From DASVEG01 sp035540495 (lineage in GTDB: Bacteria > Actinomycetota > Acidimicrobiia > Acidimicrobiales > CADCTF01), in contig DATLGL010000060.1 of NCBI GenBank assembly GCA_035540495.1, forward strand, positions 222,822 through 286,821: a stretch of 64,000 bases of DNA. The letters run 5' to 3'. The notes below the pieces were generated by a model. It was not told the DNA's origin. It saw only the letters and a list, made by a program, of their open reading frames with translations, and ran no database searches. Position 1 is the first letter of the stretch, and each line of letters starts with the position of its first letter. Below are positions 48,233 through 57,139 of the stretch, in pieces. Both the position numbers and the translations under genes were made by a program.

Positions 48233-49354
48233 TCAGCGGGCGGTCGCCCGGTACACCGCTTCGTGGGCCGCGGCGCACGCGTCCCAGGTGTAGCGGCGGG
48301 CGACGGCGAGACCTCGTTCGCGACGGTCGGAATCGGGCCCGCGTTCGAGGCGGGCTCGCAGCGCGTTCGCGAGCGCTTCGACATCGCCTCCGGGAATGGC
48401 GACGGCGGCTCCCTCGGCGATCTCGTCCATCACGGAATCGGCCGTGGTGATCGCGGTGGTCCCGCAGGCGAGCGCTTCGAGCACAGGCAGGCCGAATCCC
48501 TCCTCCAGCGCCGGATACACCACGGCTTCGGCGTGGCGCATCAACGCGGGCAGCGCCTCCTGCGCGACGTAGCCGGTGCGGATGATCCGATCCTTCGCGG
48601 GGCTGGCCGCCAGCGCCCGCTCGAAGGCTTCGTTGCCCCAGCCCGACCCGCCGGCGATGACCAGGGTCACGTCGTCATGCTCTTTCGACCCCGCGAGGCG
48701 GTCGAAGGCCTGCACGAGGCCGCTCACGTTCTTGCGGGGCTCGAGCGTGCCGACGAAGGCGAGATACCGCCCACGGACGCCGAGCTCCGACAGGAGGCGC
48801 TCGTCGTCACCAGCCGGATCGTCCGGGCGGAAGGTGTCGTGGTCGACGCCGTGCGGGATGACGTGCACCGGCGCCTTCGGTTCGAGCAGCTCCTCCAGCC
48901 GCCGTGCGGTGGGCGCGCTGACGCACACGAGCGCGTCGGCCAGCTTCGCCGCGACCTTGATCGCCCGCGAGAAGAACGACACCTTCACCCGCTCGTGGAG
49001 CTCCGGACGGTCGAAGAACGTCAGGTCGTGGATCGTCACGACCTTGGGCACCTTCGCGACCTCGGGCATCGTGTAGTGCGGCGCGTGGAGGACGTCGATC
49101 CCCCACCGGTCGACGAACCGGGGCGCGGCGATCTGCTCCCATGCCAAGCGGCGCAGCTTCGACGCCGGAACGACCGGGCGGACCTGGGCACGCGGAGCCA
49201 GATGCTGCCAGCGCTCGCCGTCGTCCTTCCGGGCCTCGAGCCTCAGCTCGACCTCGTGTCGCGCGTCGAGGGCGCGAACGAGCTCCACGACGTACCGGCC
49301 CGCGCCGCGCGGGTCACTCGGGATCGCGCTCACGTCGACACCGACGACGGTCAT
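48233..49354 (-). CDS. GT4 glycosyltransferase
   Basis: 373 aa GT-B fold. It has VGVDVSAIPSDPRGAGRYVVELVRAL, DVLHAPHYTMP, VVTIHDLTFFD, HVIPHGVDHDTF, AFVGTLEPRKNVSGLVQAFD, and the donor site EEGFGLPVLEALACGTTAI (E-x7-E). These motifs match mannosyl/rhamnosyl-type GT4 enzymes that build surface glycans in the cytoplasm. Its ATG overlaps the stop of the gene upstream (ATGA). Confidence 0.9.
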   Translation of the reverse strand: MTVVGVDVSAIPSDPRGAGRYVVELVRALDARHEVELRLEARKDDGERWQHLAPRAQVRPVVPASKLRRLAWEQIAAPRFVDRWGIDVLHAPHYTMPEVAKVPKVVTIHDLTFFDRPELHERVKVSFFSRAIKVAAKLADALVCVSAPTARRLEELLEPKAPVHVIPHGVDHDTFRPDDPAGDDERLLSELGVRGRYLAFVGTLEPRKNVSGLVQAFDRLAGSKEHDDVTLVIAGGSGWGNEAFERALAASPAKDRIIRTGYVAQEALPALMRHAEAVVYPALEEGFGLPVLEALACGTTAITTADSVMDEIAEGAAVAIPGGDVEALANALRARLERGPDSDRRERGLAVARRYTWDACAAAHEAVYRATAR

Positions 49355-50427
49355 CGGAGCGACCTCCACACCTCGAGGTGTCGCTTCGCTGCGGTCTCCC
49401 ACGTCAGATCGGCCGCTCGCAGCAGCCCCGCGGTGACGAGCTCGCTGCGAACGCGCTCGTTCGACGACGCGGCGACCAGCGCGCGACCGATGGCGGCTAC
49501 GTCGGTGGGATCGACCTCGAGCGACGCGCCCGCGGTGCTGGGTATGGGGCTCGAGACCACCGGCGCGCACTCCCTCATGGCCTCCACGGGTGGAAGGCCG
49601 AACCCTTCGACGAGGGGGACGTAGGCAAGGCAGCGGCACCGGCGGTAGAGACCGGCGAGCACCGCGTCGTCGACGTGTCCGGCCAGAACGACACCGTGCG
49701 GGATCGACGACGACGGCAACGCGTCTCCCCATCCGGTCGGGCCGACGACGACAAGGGGCCACGGCTCGGCCAGCTCGCTGCGGACGGAGTCGTACGCGGC
49801 GAGCAGCCGGGAGAGGTTCTTCCGGGGCTCGACGGTGCTGACGGTGAGGAGGAAGCCTTCCCGAACGCCGAGGCTGTCGAGCAACGCGTCCGTCGCGGCG
49901 AGGTCCGCCGGCGGGAGGTGGTCGCCACCCTCTTCGATCACCTCGACGGTGTGTGCCTTGGCGCCTGCTGCGACGAGATGGTCGGCGACTCGTTGTGACG
50001 GGACGACCAGCACCCTGGCCTTGCCGACGGCGCGGGCGAGCGCCGCCTCGTGCCAGCGGCGGCCTCGCACGGGATACGCCTCGGGCACCTCGCGCCAGGC
50101 GAGGTCGTGCACCAGCACGCTCAGAGGCGACCTCGTCGGGGGGAACGCGAGCGACGTCGCGTGCACCACGTCGCCCGCCGGACCCGGGAGCACCCCGAGG
50201 TCCCAGGCGCGGGTGAGCGCGGGCCCCGGCAGCTTCGAGAGCTCGAGCGGGTGCCCGTAGGCCGCCAGGGGGTCGGGGCCGCCACGCGCTCGACTCGCGT
50301 GGAGCACGAGGCGGACGCCGCGATCGGCGCCTGCGGCAGCGAGGCCTTGGAGCAGCCCGCGGGCGTAGGTGCCGATCCCTCCGCTGACCGCACGGCGGAG
50401 CTGCTCGACGACGAGGACGACCTTCAT
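49351..50427 (-). CDS. GT4 glycosyltransferase
   Basis: 358 aa. It has VVLVVEQLRRAVSGGIGTYARGLLQGL, SVLVHDLAWREVP, LTVSTVEPRKNLSRLLAAYD, VVVGPTGWGD and VEGFGLPPVEAMRECAPVV, with E-x7-E intact. The start is ATG 50427 (MKVVLVVEQ); the GTG at 50433 overlapping the upstream stop is an alternative. It is the middle member of three coupled GT4 genes; acceptor and donor are unknown. Confidence 0.88.
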   Translation of the reverse strand: MKVVLVVEQLRRAVSGGIGTYARGLLQGLAAAGADRGVRLVLHASRARGGPDPLAAYGHPLELSKLPGPALTRAWDLGVLPGPAGDVVHATSLAFPPTRSPLSVLVHDLAWREVPEAYPVRGRRWHEAALARAVGKARVLVVPSQRVADHLVAAGAKAHTVEVIEEGGDHLPPADLAATDALLDSLGVREGFLLTVSTVEPRKNLSRLLAAYDSVRSELAEPWPLVVVGPTGWGDALPSSSIPHGVVLAGHVDDAVLAGLYRRCRCLAYVPLVEGFGLPPVEAMRECAPVVSSPIPSTAGASLEVDPTDVAAIGRALVAASSNERVRSELVTAGLLRAADLTWETAAKRHLEVWRSLR

Positions 50428-50429
50428 CG

Positions 50430-51569
50430 TCACGTCCGCCGTGCGTCCATGGCGTCGCGGTACAGGTCGACCATCGCGCGTGCGCACGTCTCCCACCGGA
50501 ACGAGGCAGCGTGCGCCTTGCCTCGTGCGACGGTCGCCGCACGCGCGGCATCAGCTGAGCGCAGCGCCGTTCGCAGCGCACCGGCGAGCCCGCCGATGTC
50601 TCTGGGCTCGACGAGGAGCGCGGCGTCGCCGAGCACCTCGGGCAACGACCCGGCGGTCGTCGCGACGACCGGGACGCCCGCGGCCATCGCCTCGAGCGGC
50701 GGGTAGCCGAAGCCCTCGTAGCGCGACGGCATCGCGAGGACCGCGGCACCGGCGAGCAGATCGCGTCGATCGTCGTCGCCCACCCACCCGATGCGACGTA
50801 TGCGTCGACGCGCAGGTGACGCGTCGATGGCAGCGACGAGCTCGTCGACCCCCCACCCGTCCGGACCGACGATCGCCAGGCCGACGTCGCCGAGGTCGTC
50901 GTCCGTCGACATCGCGTCGAACGCGGCGACGAGGTCGGGAAGTCCCTTGCGCGGTTCCACCGTCCCGAGCGCGAGCACGTACCTCGTCGCGCCGGCCATC
51001 CGGCGTCCTCGCTCGGCGTCGCCCGGGATCGTGTTCGGCTCGCCGCCGTCGACACCGCTGTGCACGACCCGCACCCGGTCGGCTGGCACGCCGAGCATCT
51101 CCACGACCTCGTCGCCGATCGCCCGCGCCGTCACGTGCACGAGGGCACCACGCTCGACCGCCCGGCGCACGAGCTCCGGATAGCGCAGGCTCGCGGCCTC
51201 GACCATCTCCGGGAACCGCATCGCCGTGAGGTCGTAGACGGTCACCACCGCTCCCGCGGACGTCGTCGGCGGGACGACGTAGTTCGTCCCGTGCACGACG
51301 TCGAGGTCACCACCGAGCAGACGCTCCGCGGTCGGGCGGGGCTGGGCCTGCCACGCGCGAGACAGCACGCCGGCAGGAAGCGGGCGGCGCACCGCGGGGA
51401 CCCCGTCCGGCAACACCGCGGCGAGTCGCCGCCACCCCCGCAACGAAAGCGCGAAGGCACGTGGATCGACGTCCGGTTGCATTGCGAGCGCGCGGAGCAG
51501 CCCGGCAGTGAACGTGGCAACGCCGGTCGGGCTCCCGAGCAACGGCGTGGCGTCGAGCGCGACGCGCAT
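50430..51569 (-). CDS. GT4 glycosyltransferase
   Basis: 379 aa. It has VALDATPLLGSPTGVATFTAGLLRAL, DVVHGTNYVVPP, VVTVYDLTAMRFPE, RVVHSGVDGGEP, LALGTVEPRKGLPDLVAAFD, and the donor motif RYEGFGYPPLEAMAAGVPVVATTAGSLPEVLGDAALLV. It heads the minus-strand polysaccharide operon of three GT4 genes and the epimerase. The ATG lies 6 nt after TAGCGT (51581-51576), so it is probably leaderless. The exporter genes diverge from it. Confidence 0.9.
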   Translation of the reverse strand: MRVALDATPLLGSPTGVATFTAGLLRALAMQPDVDPRAFALSLRGWRRLAAVLPDGVPAVRRPLPAGVLSRAWQAQPRPTAERLLGGDLDVVHGTNYVVPPTTSAGAVVTVYDLTAMRFPEMVEAASLRYPELVRRAVERGALVHVTARAIGDEVVEMLGVPADRVRVVHSGVDGGEPNTIPGDAERGRRMAGATRYVLALGTVEPRKGLPDLVAAFDAMSTDDDLGDVGLAIVGPDGWGVDELVAAIDASPARRRIRRIGWVGDDDRRDLLAGAAVLAMPSRYEGFGYPPLEAMAAGVPVVATTAGSLPEVLGDAALLVEPRDIGGLAGALRTALRSADAARAATVARGKAHAASFRWETCARAMVDLYRDAMDARRT

Positions 51570-51628
51570 GGGGCGACGCTAGTGGGTGACGCCTGGCTCG
51601 CTTCTCCGGGTTGGTCAGCCGCTGCCGG

Positions 51629-51634
51629 TAGAGT
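51629..51634 (+). promoter_or_regulatory. -10 box (TAGAGT) for exporter operon
   Basis: TAGAGT precedes the permease ATG by 41 nt in the 106-bp divergent region; no strong -35 is seen. The opposite strand has TAGCGT for the GT4 gene. Confidence 0.4.
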
Positions 51635-51675
51635 CGTGACCCTGCCTGGCGCCCCGCGGCGACAGGCCACACACG

Positions 51676-52539
51676 ATGACAGACGTCAGTCTTCCCGCCA
51701 GGACGATCACCCCGCGAGGCAGCTTGCTCCGCCGCGCCCGCGACATCGTGAGCTACCGCGAGCTGCTCGTGAACCTCGTCCGCAAGGAGCTCAAGGTCAA
51801 GTACAAGTCGAGCATCCTCGGCTTCCTCTGGTCGCTCCTCAACCCGGCGATGCTGCTCGTCGTCTACTACTTCGTCTTCTCGGTCGTGCTCGGCAGCGGC
51901 ATCCCTAGGTTCCCGATCTACCTCCTTTCCGGGCTGTTGGTCTGGAACGTCTTCAACGTGGGGTTGTTGACCGCCACCGGGTCGATCGTCGGCAACGCAG
52001 GCATCGTCAACAAGGTGTGGTTCCCCCGCGAGGTGCTGCCACTGGGTGCGATCGGCGCCGCGCTCGTCCACTTCTTCCTCCAGAGCCTCGTGCTCGTGGG
52101 AGCGCTCCTGGTCTTCCGCCACCCCGTCGACTGGCGGTACCTGCCTCTCCTGCCGGTTGCGCTCGGCGGGCTGCTGCTGGTGCTCGCGGGCCTCTCGTTC
52201 CTGCTCGCCGCGATCAACGTGTACCTGCGCGACGTCCAGCACCTCGTCGAACTGATCCTCCTCGCATGGTTCTTCGCGAGCCCGATCGTCTACAGCTACG
52301 ACCTCATCGCCGGGAAGCTCGGCGGCGCGGCCGCGCTCTACCTGATCAATCCCGTCACCGGCGTGGTCATGGTGTTCCAGCGCGCGATCTACGGGTCGCT
52401 CACCGACGTCGTCCACAACTTCCCGATGTGGTGGTACCTGCGGAACCTCGCGTACGTGTACGTGCTCGGCGTGATCATCCTCCTCATCGGGATGACGGTG
52501 TTCCGCCGCCTCGAGGGCAACTTCACCGAGGAGCTGTAG
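51676..52539 (+). CDS. ABC-2 polysaccharide exporter permease (Wzm/TagG-like)
   Basis: 287 aa with six membrane helices. Family motifs are YRELLVNLVRKELKVKYKSSILGFLWSLLNPAMLLVVYYFVFS near the N-terminus, IVNKVWFPREVLPL in the middle and ASPIVYSYDLIAG. It forms the channel that moves undecaprenyl- or polyprenyl-linked polysaccharide (O-antigen or teichoic-acid-like) across the membrane. The ATPase gene starts 7 nt later. Confidence 0.92.
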   Translation: MTDVSLPARTITPRGSLLRRARDIVSYRELLVNLVRKELKVKYKSSILGFLWSLLNPAMLLVVYYFVFSVVLGSGIPRFPIYLLSGLLVWNVFNVGLLTATGSIVGNAGIVNKVWFPREVLPLGAIGAALVHFFLQSLVLVGALLVFRHPVDWRYLPLLPVALGGLLLVLAGLSFLLAAINVYLRDVQHLVELILLAWFFASPIVYSYDLIAGKLGGAAALYLINPVTGVVMVFQRAIYGSLTDVVHNFPMWWYLRNLAYVYVLGVIILLIGMTVFRRLEGNFTEEL

Positions 52540-52546
52540 CCGACGC

Positions 52547-53746
52547 ATGGCTGCCGCCGTCGAGATCGATCACGTCTCGAAGAGCTTCCGGCTCTATCGC
52601 GAGAAGTACTCGTCGTTGAAGGAGCGCCTGATCCACCTCGGTCGCGTGCCGTACGAGGACTTCAAGGCCCTCGACGACGTGACGCTGCGCATCGAGGCCG
52701 GCCAGACGATGGGCCTCCTCGGCCACAACGGGTCGGGGAAGTCGACCCTGCTGAAGTGCATCGCGGGCATCCTCCAGCCGACGAGCGGGTCGGTGACCAC
52801 GGTCGGGCGGCTCGCCGCGCTGCTGGAGCTCGGCGCCGGGTTCCACCCCGATCTCACCGGGCGGGAGAACGTCTACATGAACGCGTCGATCCTCGGGATG
52901 CGGCGCAACGACGTCGACCGGATCTTCGACGACATCGTCGGCTTCGCAGGTCTCGAGCAGTTCATCGACACGCCGGTGAAGCACTACTCGTCGGGCATGT
53001 ACATCCGCCTCGGGTTCTCCGTCGCGATCAATGTCGACCCCGAGATCCTCCTCGTCGACGAGGTGCTGGCAGTCGGCGACGAGGCGTTCCAGCGCAAGTG
53101 CATCGACAAGGTCAAGACGTTCCAAGCCGAGGGACGCACGATCATCATCGTCACCCACGCGGTCGAGCAGGTCCGCCAGCTGTGCGACAACGCCGCAGCC
53201 CTCGACCACGGCAGGGTCGTCGTCGCGGGCGACCCGAACGACGTGATCCGCGAGTTCCGGGAGCGGTTGATGGCCGGCGTCTCGTCCGACGCCGACATCG
53301 GCGTCGAAATGGCCCGGTCGGAGCTGTCGCCCGAGTGGGGGAAGGTCAAGATCGACGAGGTCGAGGTCGTGTACCCGGATGCATCCCGCCACAACGTGAT
53401 GCCCGGCGAGGAGCTGTGCTTCGACGTGCACCTGTCGTCGAAGCAGCGCATCGACGACATCGTCCTCGGCATCGTGATCTACGGGCCGATGGGCCAGATG
53501 GTGCACGGCACCAACTCCCGCTTGAAGGGCACCGACGTCGGGCCGATCAACGGCTCGCGCACCGTGCGCGTGCGCCTTCGTGACATCCCGCTCCTCGACG
53601 GCACGTACGCGTTCACGATCGGCGCGCACACGGTCGGCGGGCTCGTCTACGACCACTGGGAGCAGAAGCGGCGCTTCGAGGTCGCAGCCGGCGGCAGGGA
53701 CGAGGGCCTCGTCGCCCTCCCGATGCAGATCGAGGTGAAGGAGTGA
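52547..53746 (+). CDS. ABC polysaccharide exporter ATPase with Wzt-type C-terminal domain
   Basis: 399 aa. The N-terminal ATPase (about 1-245) has Walker A GHNGSGKST, FHPDLTGRENVYMNASILG, signature YSSGMYIRLGFSVAI, Walker B ILLVDEVLAVGDEAF and the switch TH. The C-terminal about 145 residues (KVKIDEVEVVYPD, ELCFDVHLSSKQRIDD, VVLGIVIYG..., LLDGTYAFTIGAHT) form a beta-sandwich like Wzt-C, which binds the finished glycan end. A carbohydrate-recognising tail implies that chain termination is coupled to export, as in O9a-type systems. Its stop overlaps the next GTG. Confidence 0.92.
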   Translation: MAAAVEIDHVSKSFRLYREKYSSLKERLIHLGRVPYEDFKALDDVTLRIEAGQTMGLLGHNGSGKSTLLKCIAGILQPTSGSVTTVGRLAALLELGAGFHPDLTGRENVYMNASILGMRRNDVDRIFDDIVGFAGLEQFIDTPVKHYSSGMYIRLGFSVAINVDPEILLVDEVLAVGDEAFQRKCIDKVKTFQAEGRTIIIVTHAVEQVRQLCDNAAALDHGRVVVAGDPNDVIREFRERLMAGVSSDADIGVEMARSELSPEWGKVKIDEVEVVYPDASRHNVMPGEELCFDVHLSSKQRIDDIVLGIVIYGPMGQMVHGTNSRLKGTDVGPINGSRTVRVRLRDIPLLDGTYAFTIGAHTVGGLVYDHWEQKRRFEVAAGGRDEGLVALPMQIEVKE

Positions 53747-53982
53747 AGCAGCGACTCGTGGCCTTCTTCCGCCACCATCTCGAGGAGATCGTGACGCCGC
53801 GGTTCGACGAGCTCACCCGCCAGATCGAGGAGGTGCGACAGGCGACGGTGGAGATCCGCCGCATCGTCACCGACGACCTCGACGCGTCGAACGAAGCCGC
53901 CGCCTCGCTGGGCCGCGCCGTCGCGAGGCTGCAGGCGTCGGTCGACGAGCTGCAGGCGGGCAACGCTCCGACGTCTCGCTGA
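53743..53982 (+). CDS. Small coiled-coil protein in exporter operon
   Basis: 79 aa, entirely helical with heptads (HHLEEIVTPRFDELTRQIEEVRQATVEIRRIVTDDLDASNEAAASLGRAVARLQASVDELQ). No membrane segment or known family. The GTG overlaps the wzt-like stop (GTGA) and the gene ends 2 nt before the two-domain GT, so it is coupled on both sides. It may be a length-control or scaffold partner of the exporter/GT; this is inferred from position, by analogy with coiled-coil chain-length regulators such as WbdD. Confidence 0.65.
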   Translation: MKQRLVAFFRHHLEEIVTPRFDELTRQIEEVRQATVEIRRIVTDDLDASNEAAASLGRAVARLQASVDELQAGNAPTSR

Positions 53983-53984
53983 GC

Positions 53985-56297
53985 GTGCTGGTCCTCGACA
54001 TCCAGGGGACGCAGAGCCTCGACCATCGCGACCGTGGCGTCGCGGGCTACATCCGCGAGACGGCGCTCGCGCTCGAACGGCTGCATCCCGACGCGGTCGC
54101 CGCGTACTCGCTGAACCCCGACCTCCCCCTGCCGGGCGGCGTGGAGCCGCTCGTCGCGAGCGGGAAGCTGCGCTTCAGCGACGAGATCCCGTGGGCCGAC
54201 GTCGAGACGCTGCACGTGATGTCGCCGTACGAGCTGTCGGTGCCCTTGCGACGGCTCGTTCCGGCCCCGTTCACCGGCCGGCTCGTGGTGACGCTCTTCG
54301 ACCTGATCTCGGAGGTGCTGGCGGACCGGTACCTGGAAGATCCCGGGCTGCGGCGTCGCTATCGCGCTCGCCACGAGTTGGTCCGCCAGGCCGACCTCGT
54401 GCTCGCCATCTCGGAGGCCGCGAAGAGGGATGCAGGGGAGATCCTCGGCATCGACCGCGCACGGGTGGAGGTCGTGCCGCTCGCCCCGTCGGCCCGCTTC
54501 GTCCCTTCGACCGACGGCGGCCGGGAGCGGTTCGTCCTCTACACCGGAGGGACGGACCACCGGAAGAACGTCGAGCGGCTCCTCGAGGCGTGGGGGCGTC
54601 TGCCGGCGCGGGTACGGGACGACCACGACCTGGTGATCGCGTGCAGCGTGAAGCCGCTCGAGAAGAACCACTACGAGGTGATGGCCGAACGGCTCGGGTT
54701 CCGGAACCGTCTGCGGGTGACGGGGTGGGTTCCGGACGACGAGATGCTTCGCCTCACCCAGCGGGCGACCCTCGCGATCTATCCCCCGCTCTACGAGGGC
54801 TACGGCCTGCCGGTGGCCGAGGCGCTGGCATGCGACACGCCGGCGATCGCGTCGAACACGTCGTCGTTGCCCGAACTGCTTCCGACCGAGGCGTTGTTCG
54901 ACCCGTACGACGTCGACGACATGGCCACAGCGATCGAACGTGCCCTCACCGATCGCACCCACCGCGCCAGGCTCGAGAAGGTCGCGCGCGAGGCGCCCCG
55001 CCGGACGTACGACCACGTCGCCCGAGAAACCGTCGCGCACCTCCGCTCCCCGTCGAGCCGGTCTGAGAGCGGCAGACGGGGCAGACGGGGCAGACGGCGG
55101 CTCGCGTTCGTGACTCCCCTCCCGCCGATCCCGGGCGGCGTGAGCGACTACAGCGCACGTCTGCTCGAGGAACTGCACCGCGCCCACGGCGAGGACGTCA
55201 CGATCGACGTGTTCGTGGACGGGCCGCCCCACGAGCGGGCGGCCATGCGCACGTCGCTCACGGCGGCACCCGCCGGTCTCACCGCGCGGCCCCTCGCGTC
55301 GTTCGACCGGGTCGAATCGATCGAAGGTGGATACGACCGGGTCGTCGTGTCGCTCGGCAACAGCGAGTTCCACACGGGCGGGCTCGCGCTGCTCGCCCGG
55401 CGCGAAGGCGTGACCGTGCTCGCCCACGACGTGCGCCTGACCAACCTCCACCGGTTCGCGCAGTGGCAGCATCCGGAGGCCGTCGGCGCCTCCTTCCACC
55501 GCGCCCTCCACGGGATGTACGACGGGCTGCCCGAGGCGCTCGGAGCGGACGGGCAGCTGTCGACCGCCGACGCTGACCGGTGGGGAGTGCTGATGGCTCG
55601 TGCGCCCATCGCGAACAGCGGGCGGTACCTCGTCACGTCGACGTTCGCTCTCGAGCTCGCTCGCCTCGACGCACGACCCGCCGACCGGCACAAGCTCGCG
55701 GTCCTGCCGTTCAGCGTCGGCGCGGTGCCGGTGCAGAACCCGACGCCCGCGGAACAGCGCCCGGGTCCGGCCCTCGTCGCTTCGTTCGGTGTCGTCAACG
55801 AGCTGAAGTCCGGCCAGGTCGTCGTCGATGCGTTCGCCCGGATCCGCACGCAGGTGCCCGACGCCCGCCTCGTGTTCGTCGGCCCGGTCGGCGAGGACGA
55901 CGCACACCGGCTGCGCTCGACGGGCGAGGGGATCGAGCTCACGGGCGCGGTCGACGACGACGAGTACCGGCGATGGCTCGATCGGGCGTGGGTGGCGATC
56001 CAGCTTCGCATGTCGACGAACGGCGAGTCGTCGGGCGCCATCGGTGACTGCCTCACCGCTGGCGTGCCGACGGTGGCGACGGCCATCGGCGCGAACCGCG
56101 ACCTGCCCGACGATGCGGTCGTGAAGGTCCCCACAGGCGCGACGGCCGCCGTGCTGGCGGACGTGGTCATCGAGGTGCTCGGTTCGTCCGAGCGGCGGAA
56201 GCAGCTGGGCGCCGGCGCCCGCGCCTACGCCGCGACCCACTCCTTCGAGCGGGCCGCTCGAGCCCTCTACGACGAGCTGTTCGGCTCGTCCGTTTGA
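53985..56297 (+). CDS. Two-domain GT4-GT4 glycosyltransferase
   Basis: 770 aa with two GT-B halves. Domain 1 (about 1-355): DRGVAGYIRETALALERLHP, TLFDLISEVLADRY, VLYTGGTDHRKNVERLLEAW, YEGYGLPVAEALACDTPAIA with E-x7-E intact. A basic linker (about 360-372, GRRGRRGRRR, encoded by a triplicated 9-mer) joins domain 2 (about 373-770): FVTPLPPIPGGVSDYSARLLEEL, NGESSGAIGDCLTAGVPTVAT. In this second donor site the second Glu is replaced (ESSGAIGDC). One protein may add two different sugars in sequence, or domain 2 may be altered. GTG start. The 3' end overlaps the convergent gene by 31 bp. Confidence 0.87.
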   Translation: MLVLDIQGTQSLDHRDRGVAGYIRETALALERLHPDAVAAYSLNPDLPLPGGVEPLVASGKLRFSDEIPWADVETLHVMSPYELSVPLRRLVPAPFTGRLVVTLFDLISEVLADRYLEDPGLRRRYRARHELVRQADLVLAISEAAKRDAGEILGIDRARVEVVPLAPSARFVPSTDGGRERFVLYTGGTDHRKNVERLLEAWGRLPARVRDDHDLVIACSVKPLEKNHYEVMAERLGFRNRLRVTGWVPDDEMLRLTQRATLAIYPPLYEGYGLPVAEALACDTPAIASNTSSLPELLPTEALFDPYDVDDMATAIERALTDRTHRARLEKVAREAPRRTYDHVARETVAHLRSPSSRSESGRRGRRGRRRLAFVTPLPPIPGGVSDYSARLLEELHRAHGEDVTIDVFVDGPPHERAAMRTSLTAAPAGLTARPLASFDRVESIEGGYDRVVVSLGNSEFHTGGLALLARREGVTVLAHDVRLTNLHRFAQWQHPEAVGASFHRALHGMYDGLPEALGADGQLSTADADRWGVLMARAPIANSGRYLVTSTFALELARLDARPADRHKLAVLPFSVGAVPVQNPTPAEQRPGPALVASFGVVNELKSGQVVVDAFARIRTQVPDARLVFVGPVGEDDAHRLRSTGEGIELTGAVDDDEYRRWLDRAWVAIQLRMSTNGESSGAIGDCLTAGVPTVATAIGANRDLPDDAVVKVPTGATAAVLADVVIEVLGSSERRKQLGAGARAYAATHSFERAARALYDELFGSSV
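55072..55098 (+). repeat. Triplicated 9-bp repeat in GT linker
   Basis: GCAGACGGG occurs three times in tandem (last copy ends in C). It encodes the basic linker between the two GT domains. Copy number could vary by slippage without changing frame. Confidence 0.8.
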
Positions 56298-57139
56298 CCG
56301 CCGGCGTCCGCCAGCTCGATCGCCTCGATCGTCGCCTGGTGGAGCCGGTTCACGTGCTGGATCACCCAGTCGAACATCCAGGCCAGGAGCTTGAGCTGGA
56401 CGCGCTTCACGGACGCGTACGCCGGGTTGTTCGACCGGATGATCGGCCGCTCGAGCGGTGGCAGCGACCGCAGCGGCTTCGTCGACAGCGACACGCGACC
56501 CGGGCCATGGCCGGCCTCGAGCGGCGTCCGCACCTCGACCGCTCGCCGCTTCACGAGCTCCTCGATGGCGGACGCGGAAAGGCCTCCGTCAGGTGCGCCG
56601 GTCGCCACCGAGGGCAGCGGGCGCGCGAACGCTTCGAGGATCCGCTCCGGGGTCGGCGGAAGGATGTCCGGGTCGACCGTCACCTTCGACGCGTCGACGC
56701 CCGAGGACACCAGCGCCTCTCGCTCACCCTCGCTCGCGACCGTCACGGAGGCAGCGCGGCCCAACACGAGCGAAACCCAGCGGGGCGCCACGGTCGAAGG
56801 CACCCGGTCGAGCACGACGTCGACGGTCGGCACGCGCCGGATCGCACCGGCGAGCGCCACACGTCCGGGCAGCAACCGCGGCGACTCGGCCGACACCGCG
56901 AGTGCTCCGGCGTCCAACCGCAGGATCATCCGATCGCGGCCGCTGACGAGCGACGCCAGGCGAGCGGCACCGCGTGGCGAACCGGGGTCCGCGTGGTGAT
57001 GCGCGGCCGATGGGCGAGGCGAGACGACCACGACGTCGTGGCCCTCCGACACCAAGCGCCGAACAAGGGCGAACACCGCAGCCGCTTCGGTACCACCCAT
57101 CGTCGGATACGGGCCCGCAACGAGGATCCGCTCGGTCAT
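56267..57139 (-). CDS. GT4 N-terminal-half protein with C-terminal amphipathic helix
   Basis: 290 aa. The start (ILVAGPYPTMGGTEAAAVFALVRRLVSEGHDVVVVSPRP) is a GT4 acceptor-domain Rossmann unit, with later TVDVVLDRVP and LGRAASVTVASEGEREALV. The donor-binding half with the E-x7-E site is missing. It is replaced by a segment that includes RSNNPAYASVKRVQLKLLAWMFDWVIQHVNRLHQATIEAIEL, an amphipathic helix with Trp residues. The same type of motif occurs in the 141-aa protein at 59436. It may be a degenerate GT kept as a membrane-peripheral scaffold. ATGA overlap with the GT4 gene that follows it. Confidence 0.65.
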   Translation of the reverse strand: MTERILVAGPYPTMGGTEAAAVFALVRRLVSEGHDVVVVSPRPSAAHHHADPGSPRGAARLASLVSGRDRMILRLDAGALAVSAESPRLLPGRVALAGAIRRVPTVDVVLDRVPSTVAPRWVSLVLGRAASVTVASEGEREALVSSGVDASKVTVDPDILPPTPERILEAFARPLPSVATGAPDGGLSASAIEELVKRRAVEVRTPLEAGHGPGRVSLSTKPLRSLPPLERPIIRSNNPAYASVKRVQLKLLAWMFDWVIQHVNRLHQATIEAIELADAGGQTDEPNSSS

